Assembly (NCBI RefSeq): GCF_937976295.1
Contig: NZ_CALJRY010000023.1
Coordinates: 1-7,988, forward strand
Source of the DNA: an uncultured Rothia sp.
Lineage (GTDB): Bacteria > Actinomycetota > Actinomycetes > Actinomycetales > Micrococcaceae
Length of the DNA stretch: 7,988 bases
Reading direction: 5' to 3'
Every line of letters starts with the position of its first letter. The stretch's first letter is position 1. The notes beneath the pieces were generated by a model. It searched no databases. It worked only from the letters and a program-made list of their open reading frames with translations, and was not told where the DNA came from. Shown here piece by piece: positions 1 through 5,726 of this stretch. Position numbers and translations under genes: made by a program.

Positions 1-392
1 CTCAGCTCACCGATGAGCTGCTGGATGCACTCGAACTCGCCATGAACGAGGAGGTCCCGGGTGACCTTCTGGACAGCGACATTTCCGAGCCGACCACCCT
101 GCGCGTACTGACTCAGGACAGGTTGGCCACCCGTGCGACCTTTAGCGCGCCTCTTGGCAGTGGTCAGAGCAGCGATCAGGGCGGCGAGGCTATCGAGCGA
201 AGCTTTAGCCTGCACTGGGTGCCCGTGGCACTGCCCGACGCGGAGAACCCCGAGCACGCGCAGAAAATGCTCATCGCCCTGGCGGTGGAGAACCCGGCCG
301 GGGGTGAGTCCGGGGGCGAGCCCGCGCAGGTTGAGGCTCAGCTTCTGCCGGTGGCTACTCCCCTAGAGCTCAAGCGCCTGCTCACCGATTAG
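1..392 (+). CDS. C-terminal part of an unrecognised protein (5' end outside window)
   Basis: The frame is open from position 3 through the TAG stop at 390-392, so this is most likely the tail of a longer gene that begins before the window. An ATG at 42-44 lies inside this open frame and has no convincing ribosome site, so I do not take it as the start. The visible 129 residues are acidic and rich in Leu, Glu and Ala, with a Gly/Ser/Gln-rich stretch near the middle and a Gly/Glu/Pro-rich stretch before the last 20 residues. There is no signal peptide, membrane segment or catalytic motif. I do not recognise the family. The codon pattern is GC-rich at third positions, like the neighbours. It converges on the siderophore operon across a terminator hairpin. 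Confidence 0.6.
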   Translation, partial: QLTDELLDALELAMNEEVPGDLLDSDISEPTTLRVLTQDRLATRATFSAPLGSGQSSDQGGEAIERSFSLHWVPVALPDAENPEHAQKMLIALAVENPAGGESGGEPAQVEAQLLPVATPLELKRLLTD

Positions 393-418
393 CTGCGCTC
401 AATCCCTCATAACAACAA

Positions 419-463
419 CGACTGAACGCGCCCGCCATGGCAGCGAGCACGTTCAGTCGTTTT
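419..463. terminator. Hairpin terminator between convergent genes
   Basis: A perfect 10-bp inverted repeat (CGACTGAACG at 419-428 and CGTTCAGTCG at 450-459) encloses a 21-nt loop. TTTT at 460-463 follows it on the plus strand. It lies 27 nt past the stop of the upstream plus gene, so it most clearly ends that transcript. The minus-strand entC transcript also runs into it. On that side the tail is only TTGTTGTTAT, so bidirectional action is plausible but weaker. Confidence 0.8.
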
Positions 464-478
464 ATGCTGTCGTTTTAT
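456..478 (+). repeat. Short direct repeat carrying the terminator T-tract
   Basis: The 10-mer GTCGTTTTAT occurs at 456-465 and again at 469-478, separated by 3 nt. The first copy contains the right end of the terminator stem plus its T-run. The second copy supplies an extra T-run without a hairpin. This could be a local slippage duplication that adds a back-up U-tract. Confidence 0.6.
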
Positions 479-508
479 TCTGCCTCGTCAAGGCGTTCAA
501 GACAGAGC

Positions 509-1612
509 CTAAGGCATATCCTCACCCAGGGTATCCACGCCCAGGGCGCGGCCAAAGCTACCGAGCTTCGTACCGGTCTCCGTGTGTTCTAGCTCCGGGT
601 CGGACTCAGCCACAATACCCGCACCGGCGTACAGCACTGCCTCATCCGGGCTGACCTGGGCGCAACGCAGCACCAGCGCCCACTCGCCGTTACCCTCGGC
701 ATCCATGTAGCCGACCAGACCGCCAAAGTAGCGGCGCTCAAAGGACTCCAGCTCACGAATCAGCTGCAGAGCCCTCTCGGTGGGTGCACCACAAATCGCG
801 GGGGTCGGGTGAATCGCGCGGGCACCATCCAGACAGGTCAGGCCCTCCTTCAGCACGCCGTCAATGGGGGTCGCCAGGTGCCAAAGCTGCGGGGTCTTCA
901 GCAGCGAGGGCACCTGCGGCACGTTCAGCTCCTCGGCGATAGGTGCCAGGCGCTCGGCAATATCGTTGATGACGTAGGCGTGCTCGTGGCGGTCCTTCGG
1001 CGAGGCGAACAGGCGGTCACGAATCGCCTCGTCCTCGGCGCTACCGGGCTCAGCGATGCGCGGGGCGCTACCGGCCAGCGGGTGGGTCTTGAAGGCGCGA
1101 CCCTCGGTGCGGAACACCAGTTCCGGGGAGGCGCCCATCAGGTAGCTTCCGTTCATGCCGCGCTCGCCGTCGGGCAGGCGCACCGCGAAGTTGAATGCGG
1201 AACGCTGCTGGGCGCGCAGGTTGTTGTACAGCGCCTGCAGGTTGAGGGCGCCGGGTGCGTATCGGGCGGTGAGCACACGCGAAAGCACGATCTTGCTCAG
1301 CTCACCCGCCTTCATGCGCTCCACGGCGGTCGCCACGGCGGTACGGAACCGGTAGTTCTGCCTGCCGGTGACCGATACCGGTTCGGCAAGCGCCACGGTC
1401 TGCTCGGGGAGCGGCACCTGCTGCTCCTCCAGGCGTTCGGGCACGAAGAGGTAGGCGGGCATGTCCGGGTCAAAGGGAATCAGACCCACGACAGCGCTAC
1501 CGGCGCGTTTTGCCTCGTCCAGGGCGTTATCGAAGGTGACAGGGGTCATCGCACCGGTTGCGCGCAGGACGCGGGTGCCGGTGGAAAAGATAAAGTCGGG
1601 AAGGTTCGTCAT
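509..1612 (-). CDS. entC: Isochorismate synthase (EntC/DhbC type)
   Basis: Converts chorismate to isochorismate, the first committed step of 2,3-dihydroxybenzoate synthesis. It is a cytoplasmic, Mg-dependent member of the chorismate-utilising (MST) family. From the ATG at 1612 it is 367 residues, close to E. coli EntC (391). Family motifs follow in order: SKIVLSR with the putative base Lys107, GASPEL with Glu164, HPLAGSA, KDRHEH with metal ligand Glu210, TPQLWHLATP, HPTPA, FGGLVGY, NGEWALVLRCA, AGAGIV and the ETGTKL metal ligand Glu345. The catalytic set therefore looks intact, and the LAGSA and HPTPA contexts fit isochorismate rather than anthranilate synthase. The start is uncertain: an in-frame ATG at 1651 would add 13 residues but has no ribosome site, while 1612 has a weak AGAAG upstream. 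It is the last gene of the operon, 63 nt after entA (24 nt if the longer start is used). Confidence 0.93.
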   Translation of the reverse strand: MTNLPDFIFSTGTRVLRATGAMTPVTFDNALDEAKRAGSAVVGLIPFDPDMPAYLFVPERLEEQQVPLPEQTVALAEPVSVTGRQNYRFRTAVATAVERMKAGELSKIVLSRVLTARYAPGALNLQALYNNLRAQQRSAFNFAVRLPDGERGMNGSYLMGASPELVFRTEGRAFKTHPLAGSAPRIAEPGSAEDEAIRDRLFASPKDRHEHAYVINDIAERLAPIAEELNVPQVPSLLKTPQLWHLATPIDGVLKEGLTCLDGARAIHPTPAICGAPTERALQLIRELESFERRYFGGLVGYMDAEGNGEWALVLRCAQVSPDEAVLYAGAGIVAESDPELEHTETGTKLGSFGRALGVDTLGEDMP

Positions 1613-1675
1613 CGTACTTCTATCAGTGGTGTGTGGGTTCGCGCCGGGCATCTAAACGCCGGACGCGGAGTGCCG

Positions 1676-2443
1676 TTAGAGGGTCGCGCCGCCGTCGGCA
1701 ACAATCTCCTGCATGGTGATGTGGCGTGCCGCCTCAGAAATGAGGAAAGCGTTCACCGAGGCAATATCGGCGGGGTCGGCAATACGGCGCAGCGGAATGC
1801 CCAGGCGGAAGGTTTCCGGGTTACCGGCAACCGGTAGGGCGGAGCGGTCCTCACCCTCCCAGGCGTCAGTCACCATGGGGGTTCGGGTGGTGCCGGGGCA
1901 GACCGAGTTCACGCGAATACCGTGCGCGGCAAGCTGCAGACCGAAGCTGGAACTCACGCGTGCCGCCGATGCCTTGGACGCACCGTAGGCGCCAAACTCC
2001 GCGCGGGGCACACGCGCCGCGTTGGAGGCGACCGTCACCAGGGAGCGGCTGTTCGTCGGGTCGTTCTCCTGCTGGTCAATCATGATGCGTGCGAATTCGC
2101 GCAGGCACAGGAACACGCCGTCGGAGTTGACCGCGTGCAGGCGCTTCCAGGTGGCGAAGCTGGTTTCCAGGAGCGGCTGGCTGTGGGCGATGCCCGCGGC
2201 GAGCACCGCGCCGGTAATGGGTTCGTCGAGCGCCGCCACGGCGTTGGCGAGGGCGGTGACGGACTCTTCGCTCGTGACGTCTACGGCGCGGTAGCGGAAG
2301 ATAGCGTCCCCGTAAGTGCCGAAGGAGGCAATGGGCTGCTCCGCAAGGTCAGCCGCAAATACCGAATAGCCGTTCTTAATCAGCTGGTGGACGGTTGCCT
2401 CACCAATACCGCCGTTCGCGCCGGTCACAATCACCCAGCTCAT
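1676..2443 (-). CDS. entA: 2,3-dihydro-2,3-dihydroxybenzoate dehydrogenase
   Basis: Oxidises 2,3-dihydro-2,3-dihydroxybenzoate to 2,3-dihydroxybenzoate with NAD+, the last step in making the catechol unit. This 255-residue classical short-chain dehydrogenase has the TGANGGIG nucleotide loop (7-14), Asp32 at the end of beta-2 (NAD rather than NADP preference), LAAG at 81-84, and the catalytic Ser140, Tyr153 and Lys157 (YGASK). The segments VTVASNAARVPR, FRLGIPL..IADP and HITMQEIVADGG match the EntA/DhbA subfamily far better than generic SDRs. The start is firm: ATG 2443-2441 is preceded by AGGAGG with a 7-nt spacer and overlaps the upstream stop as ATGA, implying translational coupling. The length matches E. 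coli EntA (248). Confidence 0.95.
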   Translation of the reverse strand: MSWVIVTGANGGIGEATVHQLIKNGYSVFAADLAEQPIASFGTYGDAIFRYRAVDVTSEESVTALANAVAALDEPITGAVLAAGIAHSQPLLETSFATWKRLHAVNSDGVFLCLREFARIMIDQQENDPTNSRSLVTVASNAARVPRAEFGAYGASKASAARVSSSFGLQLAAHGIRVNSVCPGTTRTPMVTDAWEGEDRSALPVAGNPETFRLGIPLRRIADPADIASVNAFLISEAARHITMQEIVADGGATL

Positions 2444-3123
2444 GCGTGCGCCTCCTCAGCAGCCTCAGCGGCCTGCAGGTCGGCGAGTACATCGTCGGTG
2501 TTCAGCACGCGGGCGCAACGACCCGAAGCGTACTCGCACGCCAGGCGGTGCTCCTCCTCCGAGAAATCGGCGAGCGCATCCGCAACCATGAACGGCTGAA
2601 TGTCACGCATGAACGCTTCCAGGGCGGTGGTCAGGCAGCCAATGTGCGCGTACACGCCGCCGATAATGAGCTGGTCTCGGCCGGATTCCTTGAGCAGGTC
2701 CTCGAAGGGGCTGCGCACGAACGCGGAGTAGCGCCACTTGGTCAGCACGGTGTCGCGGTCGGTGGGCGCCAGGTCGTCGAGTACGCGGGCGGACTCGTCG
2801 TTCTGCAGGCCGTCGCCCCAGAAGTCGATGAGCAGGCGGCGATCCTCGGGATCCTGACGCGGCGGCTGCGCGGTGTAGTAGACGGGAATGCCGGCGGCGT
2901 GGGCGGCGTCAATGAGGCGGCGCAGGTTCCGAATGGCGACGTTAATCTGGGCGTCCGGGTAGGCGCTACCCTCTCCCAAGTCAGCGCCTTCGAACGCCTG
3001 GACGAAGTGTACCTGCATGTCGTGCACAAGCAGTACAGCTCGGGAGGGGTCCACAGGCCAGCTCACGCGGTTGCTGTGTTCACGGTCAACGTAGGTGTAG
3101 GGCTTAATTTTGGGCAGTGCCAT
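2440..3123 (-). CDS. entB: Isochorismatase, EntB/DhbB N-terminal domain only (no carrier domain)
   Basis: Hydrolyses isochorismate to 2,3-dihydro-2,3-dihydroxybenzoate plus pyruvate. The 227 residues align with the N-terminal isochorismatase domain of EntB/DhbB: HDMQ with Asp35, YYTAQP at 82-87, LTKWRYSAF with Lys129, VYAHIGC with nucleophile-position Cys163, and FMVADALADFS. The Asp/Lys/Cys triad is complete. E. coli EntB (285 residues) continues with an aryl-carrier domain carrying a GLDS phosphopantetheine site. Here the protein stops after the isochorismatase fold with a short Ala/Glu-rich tail, so dihydroxybenzoate must be loaded on a carrier encoded elsewhere. The ATG at 3123 is preceded by GGGAG four bases upstream. 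It is the first gene of the operon, and its stop overlaps the entA start. It could also be called dhbB-like. Confidence 0.93.
   Translation of the reverse strand: MALPKIKPYTYVDREHSNRVSWPVDPSRAVLLVHDMQVHFVQAFEGADLGEGSAYPDAQINVAIRNLRRLIDAAHAAGIPVYYTAQPPRQDPEDRRLLIDFWGDGLQNDESARVLDDLAPTDRDTVLTKWRYSAFVRSPFEDLLKESGRDQLIIGGVYAHIGCLTTALEAFMRDIQPFMVADALADFSEEEHRLACEYASGRCARVLNTDDVLADLQAAEAAEEAHA
2451..2456 (-). promoter_or_regulatory. Ribosome binding site of entA inside the isochorismatase gene
   Basis: CCTCCT on the plus strand reads AGGAGG on the minus strand, 7 nt before the entA ATG. It sits within the last codons of the upstream gene. This fixes the entA start and supports independent re-initiation in addition to ATGA coupling. 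Confidence 0.8.
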
Positions 3124-3271
3124 GATTCTCCCGGGTCGTGCCTATGGTTTTCGGTTGTATGCGCGGCGCAGGCAGTGCACTGTGGTGGGCGTAGCAGCGA
3201 GTGGGCGCTCTCCTCCGAGTCCCTCGCACTAACCACCCGGTCACTGAGCTTGCGCTTATCTCATAACCATC

Positions 3272-3290
3272 TTAGGGCATGCTTAGCTAC
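3272..3290 (-). promoter_or_regulatory. Candidate DtxR/IdeR iron box upstream of the siderophore operon
   Basis: On the minus strand the 19-mer GTAGCTAAGCATGCCCTAA matches the known IdeR/DtxR consensus TTAGGTTAGSCTAACCTAA at 13 of 19 positions by hand count. One half-site (CCCTAA / TTAGGG) is good and the other is degenerate. It lies about 150 nt upstream of the isochorismatase start, in the only AT-richer part of the gap, with a TTG-type -35-like sequence (3292-3287) at its edge. Iron repression of dihydroxybenzoate operons by DtxR-family regulators is established in actinobacteria. Use of this particular site is inference, and no clear -10 was found. Confidence 0.35.
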
Positions 3291-3311
3291 AAGGTATATC
3301 TGAGCCTTAAC

Positions 3312-3375
3312 AAAAGTGCTTCCCCACCCGCACCCCCGTTGAGAGCACAACGGGCGGAACGGGCAGAGAAGCACT
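3312..3375 (-). terminator. Compound hairpin terminator downstream of rclA
   Basis: Outer arms AGTGCTTC (3315-3322) and GAAGCACT (3368-3375) are perfect complements. Between them CCCG (3327-3330) can pair with CGGG (3360-3363), and an inner 7-bp hairpin pairs CCCGTTG (3335-3341) with CAACGGG (3348-3354) around a 6-nt loop. The AAAA at 3312-3315 becomes a T-run directly after the structure on the minus strand. This is the geometry of an intrinsic terminator for rclA, about 70 nt past its stop, and it insulates the siderophore operon from read-through. Confidence 0.75.
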
Positions 3376-3447
3376 CAGACAAGCAGAAACGCTACATGAA
3401 CCGCGAAGCGAGAGAAGCCAGAGAATCCAGACGCGATTCTGGTTCAA

Positions 3448-4857
3448 CTAGTTCACGGGCACCGCGACAGCAAGAACCTCATTCAGGCCCTCAGTAATCG
3501 AGGGGTGAGTGTAAATCTCATCGCGCAGCTGCGAAGCGGTAATGCCGTGGCGCATCGCCAGAGCCACCAGGTTAATAACCTCCATGGACTCCACCACCAG
3601 CAGCTGGGCACCCAGAATCTGGTCGGTCTGCGCGTCAATCACGAACTTCATGATGCCGCGCGGGTTCTCCATAGTCTTAGCACGCGGCATCGCAGCGATT
3701 GCGGCAACCGGCTTCGACGCAACCTTAACCTTGTGGCCAGCCTCGATTGCCTCACGCTCGGTCAGACCAACCGAAGACAGCGGCGGGTTCATGTAGATGG
3801 TCGCAGCAACAGCCTTGCGGTCCTTAGTGGAGCGGGAACCGTCACCAACCAGCTGGGAAAGCACCACACGGTAGTCATCCAGGGAGATGTAGGTGAACTG
3901 CGGGCCGCCGTTCACATCACCGAGCGCGAAGATGTTCGGCACGGTGCTGCGCAGGTGCTCATCCACAACAATTGCGCCGCGGTCAGTGGTTTCGATGCTG
4001 GTGTTCTCCAGACCCAGACCCTCGGTGGCGGGCTTGCGGCCGGTCGCAACCATCACGTAGTCCACCTCCAGCTCCCGAGTAGCACCCTCGGAGTCGAGGT
4101 AGGTCACGGTCACCGAGTCAGCGCCGTCCTTGAAGGACTGCACGCGCACGCCGGAATGAACGGTAATGTCCTGGTCTGCGATAATCTCGCGGGCAACCTG
4201 GGCAACATCCTCGTCGTAGCGGCCGAAGAGGGAGGGCGCACCGTCCAGAATGGTCACCTCAGTGCCGTAGGAGGAGAAAATACCGGCGAACTCAACACCG
4301 ATGGGGCCGCCGCCGATAATGCCCAGGCGCTTGGGGCGCGGGGTGAGCTTCTGCAGCTCGGTGGAGGTGAGCACACGCTCAGACTCGCGGATACCCTCAA
4401 TCGGCGGGATAACCGGCACGGCGCCGGTGTTGATGATGAAGTAGTCGGCGGTAACGCGCAGGGTGTCCTCGCCTGCGGTGACCTCAACCTCGGTGTCGGA
4501 AATGAAACGTGCGTGACCGTCAATGAGCTTGGCGGTCTCGTTGGACAGCAGGATCTCGCGGTTCTTAGCGCGCATCATGCCGGTCAGCTTGTCACGGAAG
4601 ACCACGGCGGATTCGTAGGCGGCGTTTGCCTCTTCAAGGGTGCGCTCGCCGCTGGCACGGAACTCGTCGGCGCGGTGCACGAGCGCCTTGGTGGGTACGC
4701 AACCGATGTTGATGCAGGTGCCGCCGTACATGCCGGTGGACTGTTCGATGAGGGCAACGTTCTTGCCGGTCTTGGCGTATGCGCCGGCGAGGGTCTTGCC
4801 GCCCTTGCCGAAGCCGATGACGACCATGTCAAAGTGCAGCTGAGCGGGGGTGGTCAT
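3448..4857 (-). CDS. rclA: RclA-type FAD/NAD(P) disulfide oxidoreductase (reactive chlorine/copper stress)
   Basis: A 469-residue class I pyridine nucleotide-disulfide reductase. Visible in order: FAD-binding GFGKGG (15-20), redox pair C48-INIG-C53 in YGGTCINIGCVPTK, second nucleotide motif GGGPIG (182-187), ATGRKP (271-276), FAD motif ALGDVNGG (311-318), and a C-terminal dimerisation domain ending in THPSITE (450-456). RclA-specific signatures separate it from dihydrolipoamide dehydrogenase, mercuric and mycothione reductases: GFGKxGKTLA at the N-terminus, QFTYISLDDYR, DRK, MNPPLSSVG and PVAAI..MPRA. E. coli RclA is a hypochlorous-acid-induced flavoprotein reported to reduce Cu(II). No heavy-metal-binding N-terminal domain is present. 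The ATG at 4857 has CAGGAGA six bases upstream. It appears monocistronic and divergent from the DinB-like gene, and no rclR-like regulator is in view. Substrate in this organism is inferred. Confidence 0.87.
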   Translation of the reverse strand: MTTPAQLHFDMVVIGFGKGGKTLAGAYAKTGKNVALIEQSTGMYGGTCINIGCVPTKALVHRADEFRASGERTLEEANAAYESAVVFRDKLTGMMRAKNREILLSNETAKLIDGHARFISDTEVEVTAGEDTLRVTADYFIINTGAVPVIPPIEGIRESERVLTSTELQKLTPRPKRLGIIGGGPIGVEFAGIFSSYGTEVTILDGAPSLFGRYDEDVAQVAREIIADQDITVHSGVRVQSFKDGADSVTVTYLDSEGATRELEVDYVMVATGRKPATEGLGLENTSIETTDRGAIVVDEHLRSTVPNIFALGDVNGGPQFTYISLDDYRVVLSQLVGDGSRSTKDRKAVAATIYMNPPLSSVGLTEREAIEAGHKVKVASKPVAAIAAMPRAKTMENPRGIMKFVIDAQTDQILGAQLLVVESMEVINLVALAMRHGITASQLRDEIYTHPSITEGLNEVLAVAVPVN

Positions 4858-4863
4858 AATATT

Positions 4864-4868
4864 CTCCT
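4864..4868 (-). promoter_or_regulatory. Ribosome binding site of rclA
   Basis: CTCCT on the plus strand reads AGGAG on the minus strand, with a 6-nt spacer before the ATG at 4857-4855. This settles the rclA start. Confidence 0.8.
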
Positions 4869-4904
4869 GTGAAATTTTGATGATGATGTCTTCGCAGGGT
4901 TCAA

Positions 4905-4929
4905 CGGGAAGAAATGGGTATTATTCCCG
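4905..4929. promoter_or_regulatory. Dyad in the rclA/DinB-like divergent gap, possible operator
   Basis: CGGGAA (4905-4910) and TTCCCG (4924-4929) are perfect inverted arms separated by 13 nt. They lie 48-72 nt upstream of the rclA start. The intervening AT-rich bases include TAATAC on the minus strand, which could serve as a -10. Position and symmetry would suit a regulator of rclA. A chance 6+6 match in the region is also possible. Confidence 0.3.
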
Positions 4930-5047
4930 CGCGCCACATTTTTCTTGCTCCCTCCTCATCTTCCACAGCCAGCCCTCAGCCCTCAGCTTGTGCGGGCCTG
5001 GGCGTAGACTGAAACTACCCGGCTCCCCATGAGCAGCCAACATTTTC

Positions 5048-5053
5048 AGGAGG
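5048..5053 (+). promoter_or_regulatory. Ribosome binding site that sets the DinB-like start
   Basis: AGGAGG five bases before the ATG at 5059. The in-frame ATG at 5029 has no comparable site, so the shorter protein is preferred. Confidence 0.85.
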
Positions 5054-5058
5054 ATTCC

Positions 5059-5571
5059 ATGAAAACCCACGACATTCTGCGCGACGCCGCCAGTCGCCCC
5101 GGCATCGAGGCCGCCGTAGCCGTCAAAGGGCTATCGGCTGAGGCATTGAACGCGCATCCGGGCGGGCACCCGAACTCTATCGCCTGGCTCCTCTGGCACG
5201 CCGGACGACAGATGGACATGCAGCTTTCTGCTCTGAACGGTCAGCCGCAGGTCTGGGAGGCTCAGAGTTTCAGGGAACGTTTTAATCTGGGCGAGCTGGG
5301 CGACACCATGGGCTACGGCCACACCGCTGAGCAGGCACGCTCGATTGTGGTGGAGGATTCTGCGCTGTTGGTGGAGTATCTTGTGGCGACCGGCGAGGCG
5401 CTCGCGGCCTATGCGGAGACGCTGAGCGAGGCTGATTTGAGTGAGATTATTGACCGTTCGTGGACTCCGGCGGTGACTCGCGGTGTGCGTCTGGTCAGCC
5501 TGATTGACGACGCGGCGCAGCACGTGGGTCAGGCAGCGTATGCGGCGGGTATTCTCACAGCACAGGACTAA
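5059..5571 (+). CDS. DinB / DUF664-like four-helix-bundle protein
   Basis: A 170-residue soluble protein with no signal peptide or membrane segment. The pattern fits the DinB/YfiT-like metalloprotein superfamily (DUF664 and mycothiol-dependent maleylpyruvate isomerase relatives). HPNSIAWLLWHAGRQMD (37-53) resembles the second-helix motif with metal-ligand position His47. DDAAQHVGQAAYAAG (150-164) resembles the last-helix motif with His155 and an Asp151 where an HxxxH pair is common. Some characterised relatives use a divalent metal and a low-molecular-weight thiol (mycothiol in actinobacteria) in transferase or isomerase reactions. The substrate here cannot be told from sequence. It is divergent from rclA across about 200 nt, so shared stress control is possible but unproven. 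The start is set by AGGAGG at 5048-5053. Confidence 0.75.
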   Translation: MKTHDILRDAASRPGIEAAVAVKGLSAEALNAHPGGHPNSIAWLLWHAGRQMDMQLSALNGQPQVWEAQSFRERFNLGELGDTMGYGHTAEQARSIVVEDSALLVEYLVATGEALAAYAETLSEADLSEIIDRSWTPAVTRGVRLVSLIDDAAQHVGQAAYAAGILTAQD

Positions 5572-5604
5572 CGGCAGAGCGCTAAACCCCCGACAATAGG
5601 TACG

Positions 5605-5649
5605 AAAAAGCGGTGGCGCCTCGGATTGCATCTCCGAGGCGCCACCGCT
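5605..5649 (-). terminator. Strong 17-bp hairpin terminator
   Basis: A perfect 17-bp inverted repeat (AGCGGTGGCGCCTCGGA at 5609-5625 and its complement at 5633-5649) surrounds a 7-nt loop. The AAAAA at 5605-5609 gives a T-run right after the stem on the minus strand, making it the terminator of the 5727-7025 gene. It also lies 37 nt past the plus-strand DinB-like stop. On that side the tail is only CTTAT, so termination there is likely hairpin-driven and less certain. Confidence 0.85.
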
Positions 5650-5726
5650 CTTATACATAGCCAGTCCTAAAAACCTAGATTACATTCGTCTATAGATATA
5701 AACGACTTTCCACCCAGTTAGATGAC

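Larger units (their letters stand above)
3124..3447. other. Intergenic region: siderophore operon leader and rclA terminator
   Basis: These 324 bases separate the rclA stop from the isochorismatase start, both on the minus strand. The part next to rclA (3312-3442) holds terminator structures: a small bulged hairpin at 3418-3442 and the large one at 3315-3375. The middle (about 3255-3300) is the only AT-richer part and is the likely promoter/operator zone for the siderophore operon. The stretch 3124-3254 is GC-rich and would be an untranslated leader of about 130-140 nt. I see no convincing small ORF with a ribosome site and no riboswitch I can name. Confidence 0.6.

Noticed and set aside
809..1837. 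Long plus-strand open frame opposite entC and the end of entA
   Set aside because: It spans two well-identified minus-strand genes and their junction, its translation is low-complexity Gly/Arg/His/Val-rich, and it resembles no family. It is an antisense shadow of GC-rich codons.
3173..3182. 10-bp palindrome CAGTGCACTG in the siderophore leader
   Set aside because: Several palindromes of this size are expected by chance in 8 kb, and it does not resemble an operator I know.
1922..3303. Overlapping plus-strand open frames opposite entA and the isochorismatase gene
   Set aside because: Two such frames (1922-2599 and 2395-3303) run antisense to catalytically complete genes and lack ribosome sites and recognisable motifs.
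3279..3497. 72-codon plus-strand open frame in the rclA/siderophore gap
   Set aside because: It covers the terminator structures and the end of rclA, has no ribosome site, and is a Ser/Arg/Glu-rich low-complexity translation.
3505..4872. 455-codon plus-strand open frame opposite rclA
   Set aside because: It is almost exactly antisense to rclA, with Gly/His/Val/Leu-rich composition typical of reverse-complement frames in GC-rich genes.
4968..4987. Short CCCTCAG tandem in the divergent gap
   Set aside because: Only two imperfect units, with no sign of a longer array or CRISPR-like spacing.
4986..5010. Possible -35/-10 pair (TTGTGC and TAGACT) for the DinB-like gene
   Set aside because: The spacer is only 11 nt, too short for a standard promoter.
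5029..5058. Upstream in-frame ATG for the DinB-like gene
   Set aside because: It has no ribosome site, and the ten extra residues would be encoded by the ribosome site of the downstream ATG.
5131..5658. Minus-strand open frame opposite the DinB-like gene
   Set aside because: It overlaps a plus-strand gene with a strong ribosome site and starts inside the terminator hairpin region. No family features were seen.
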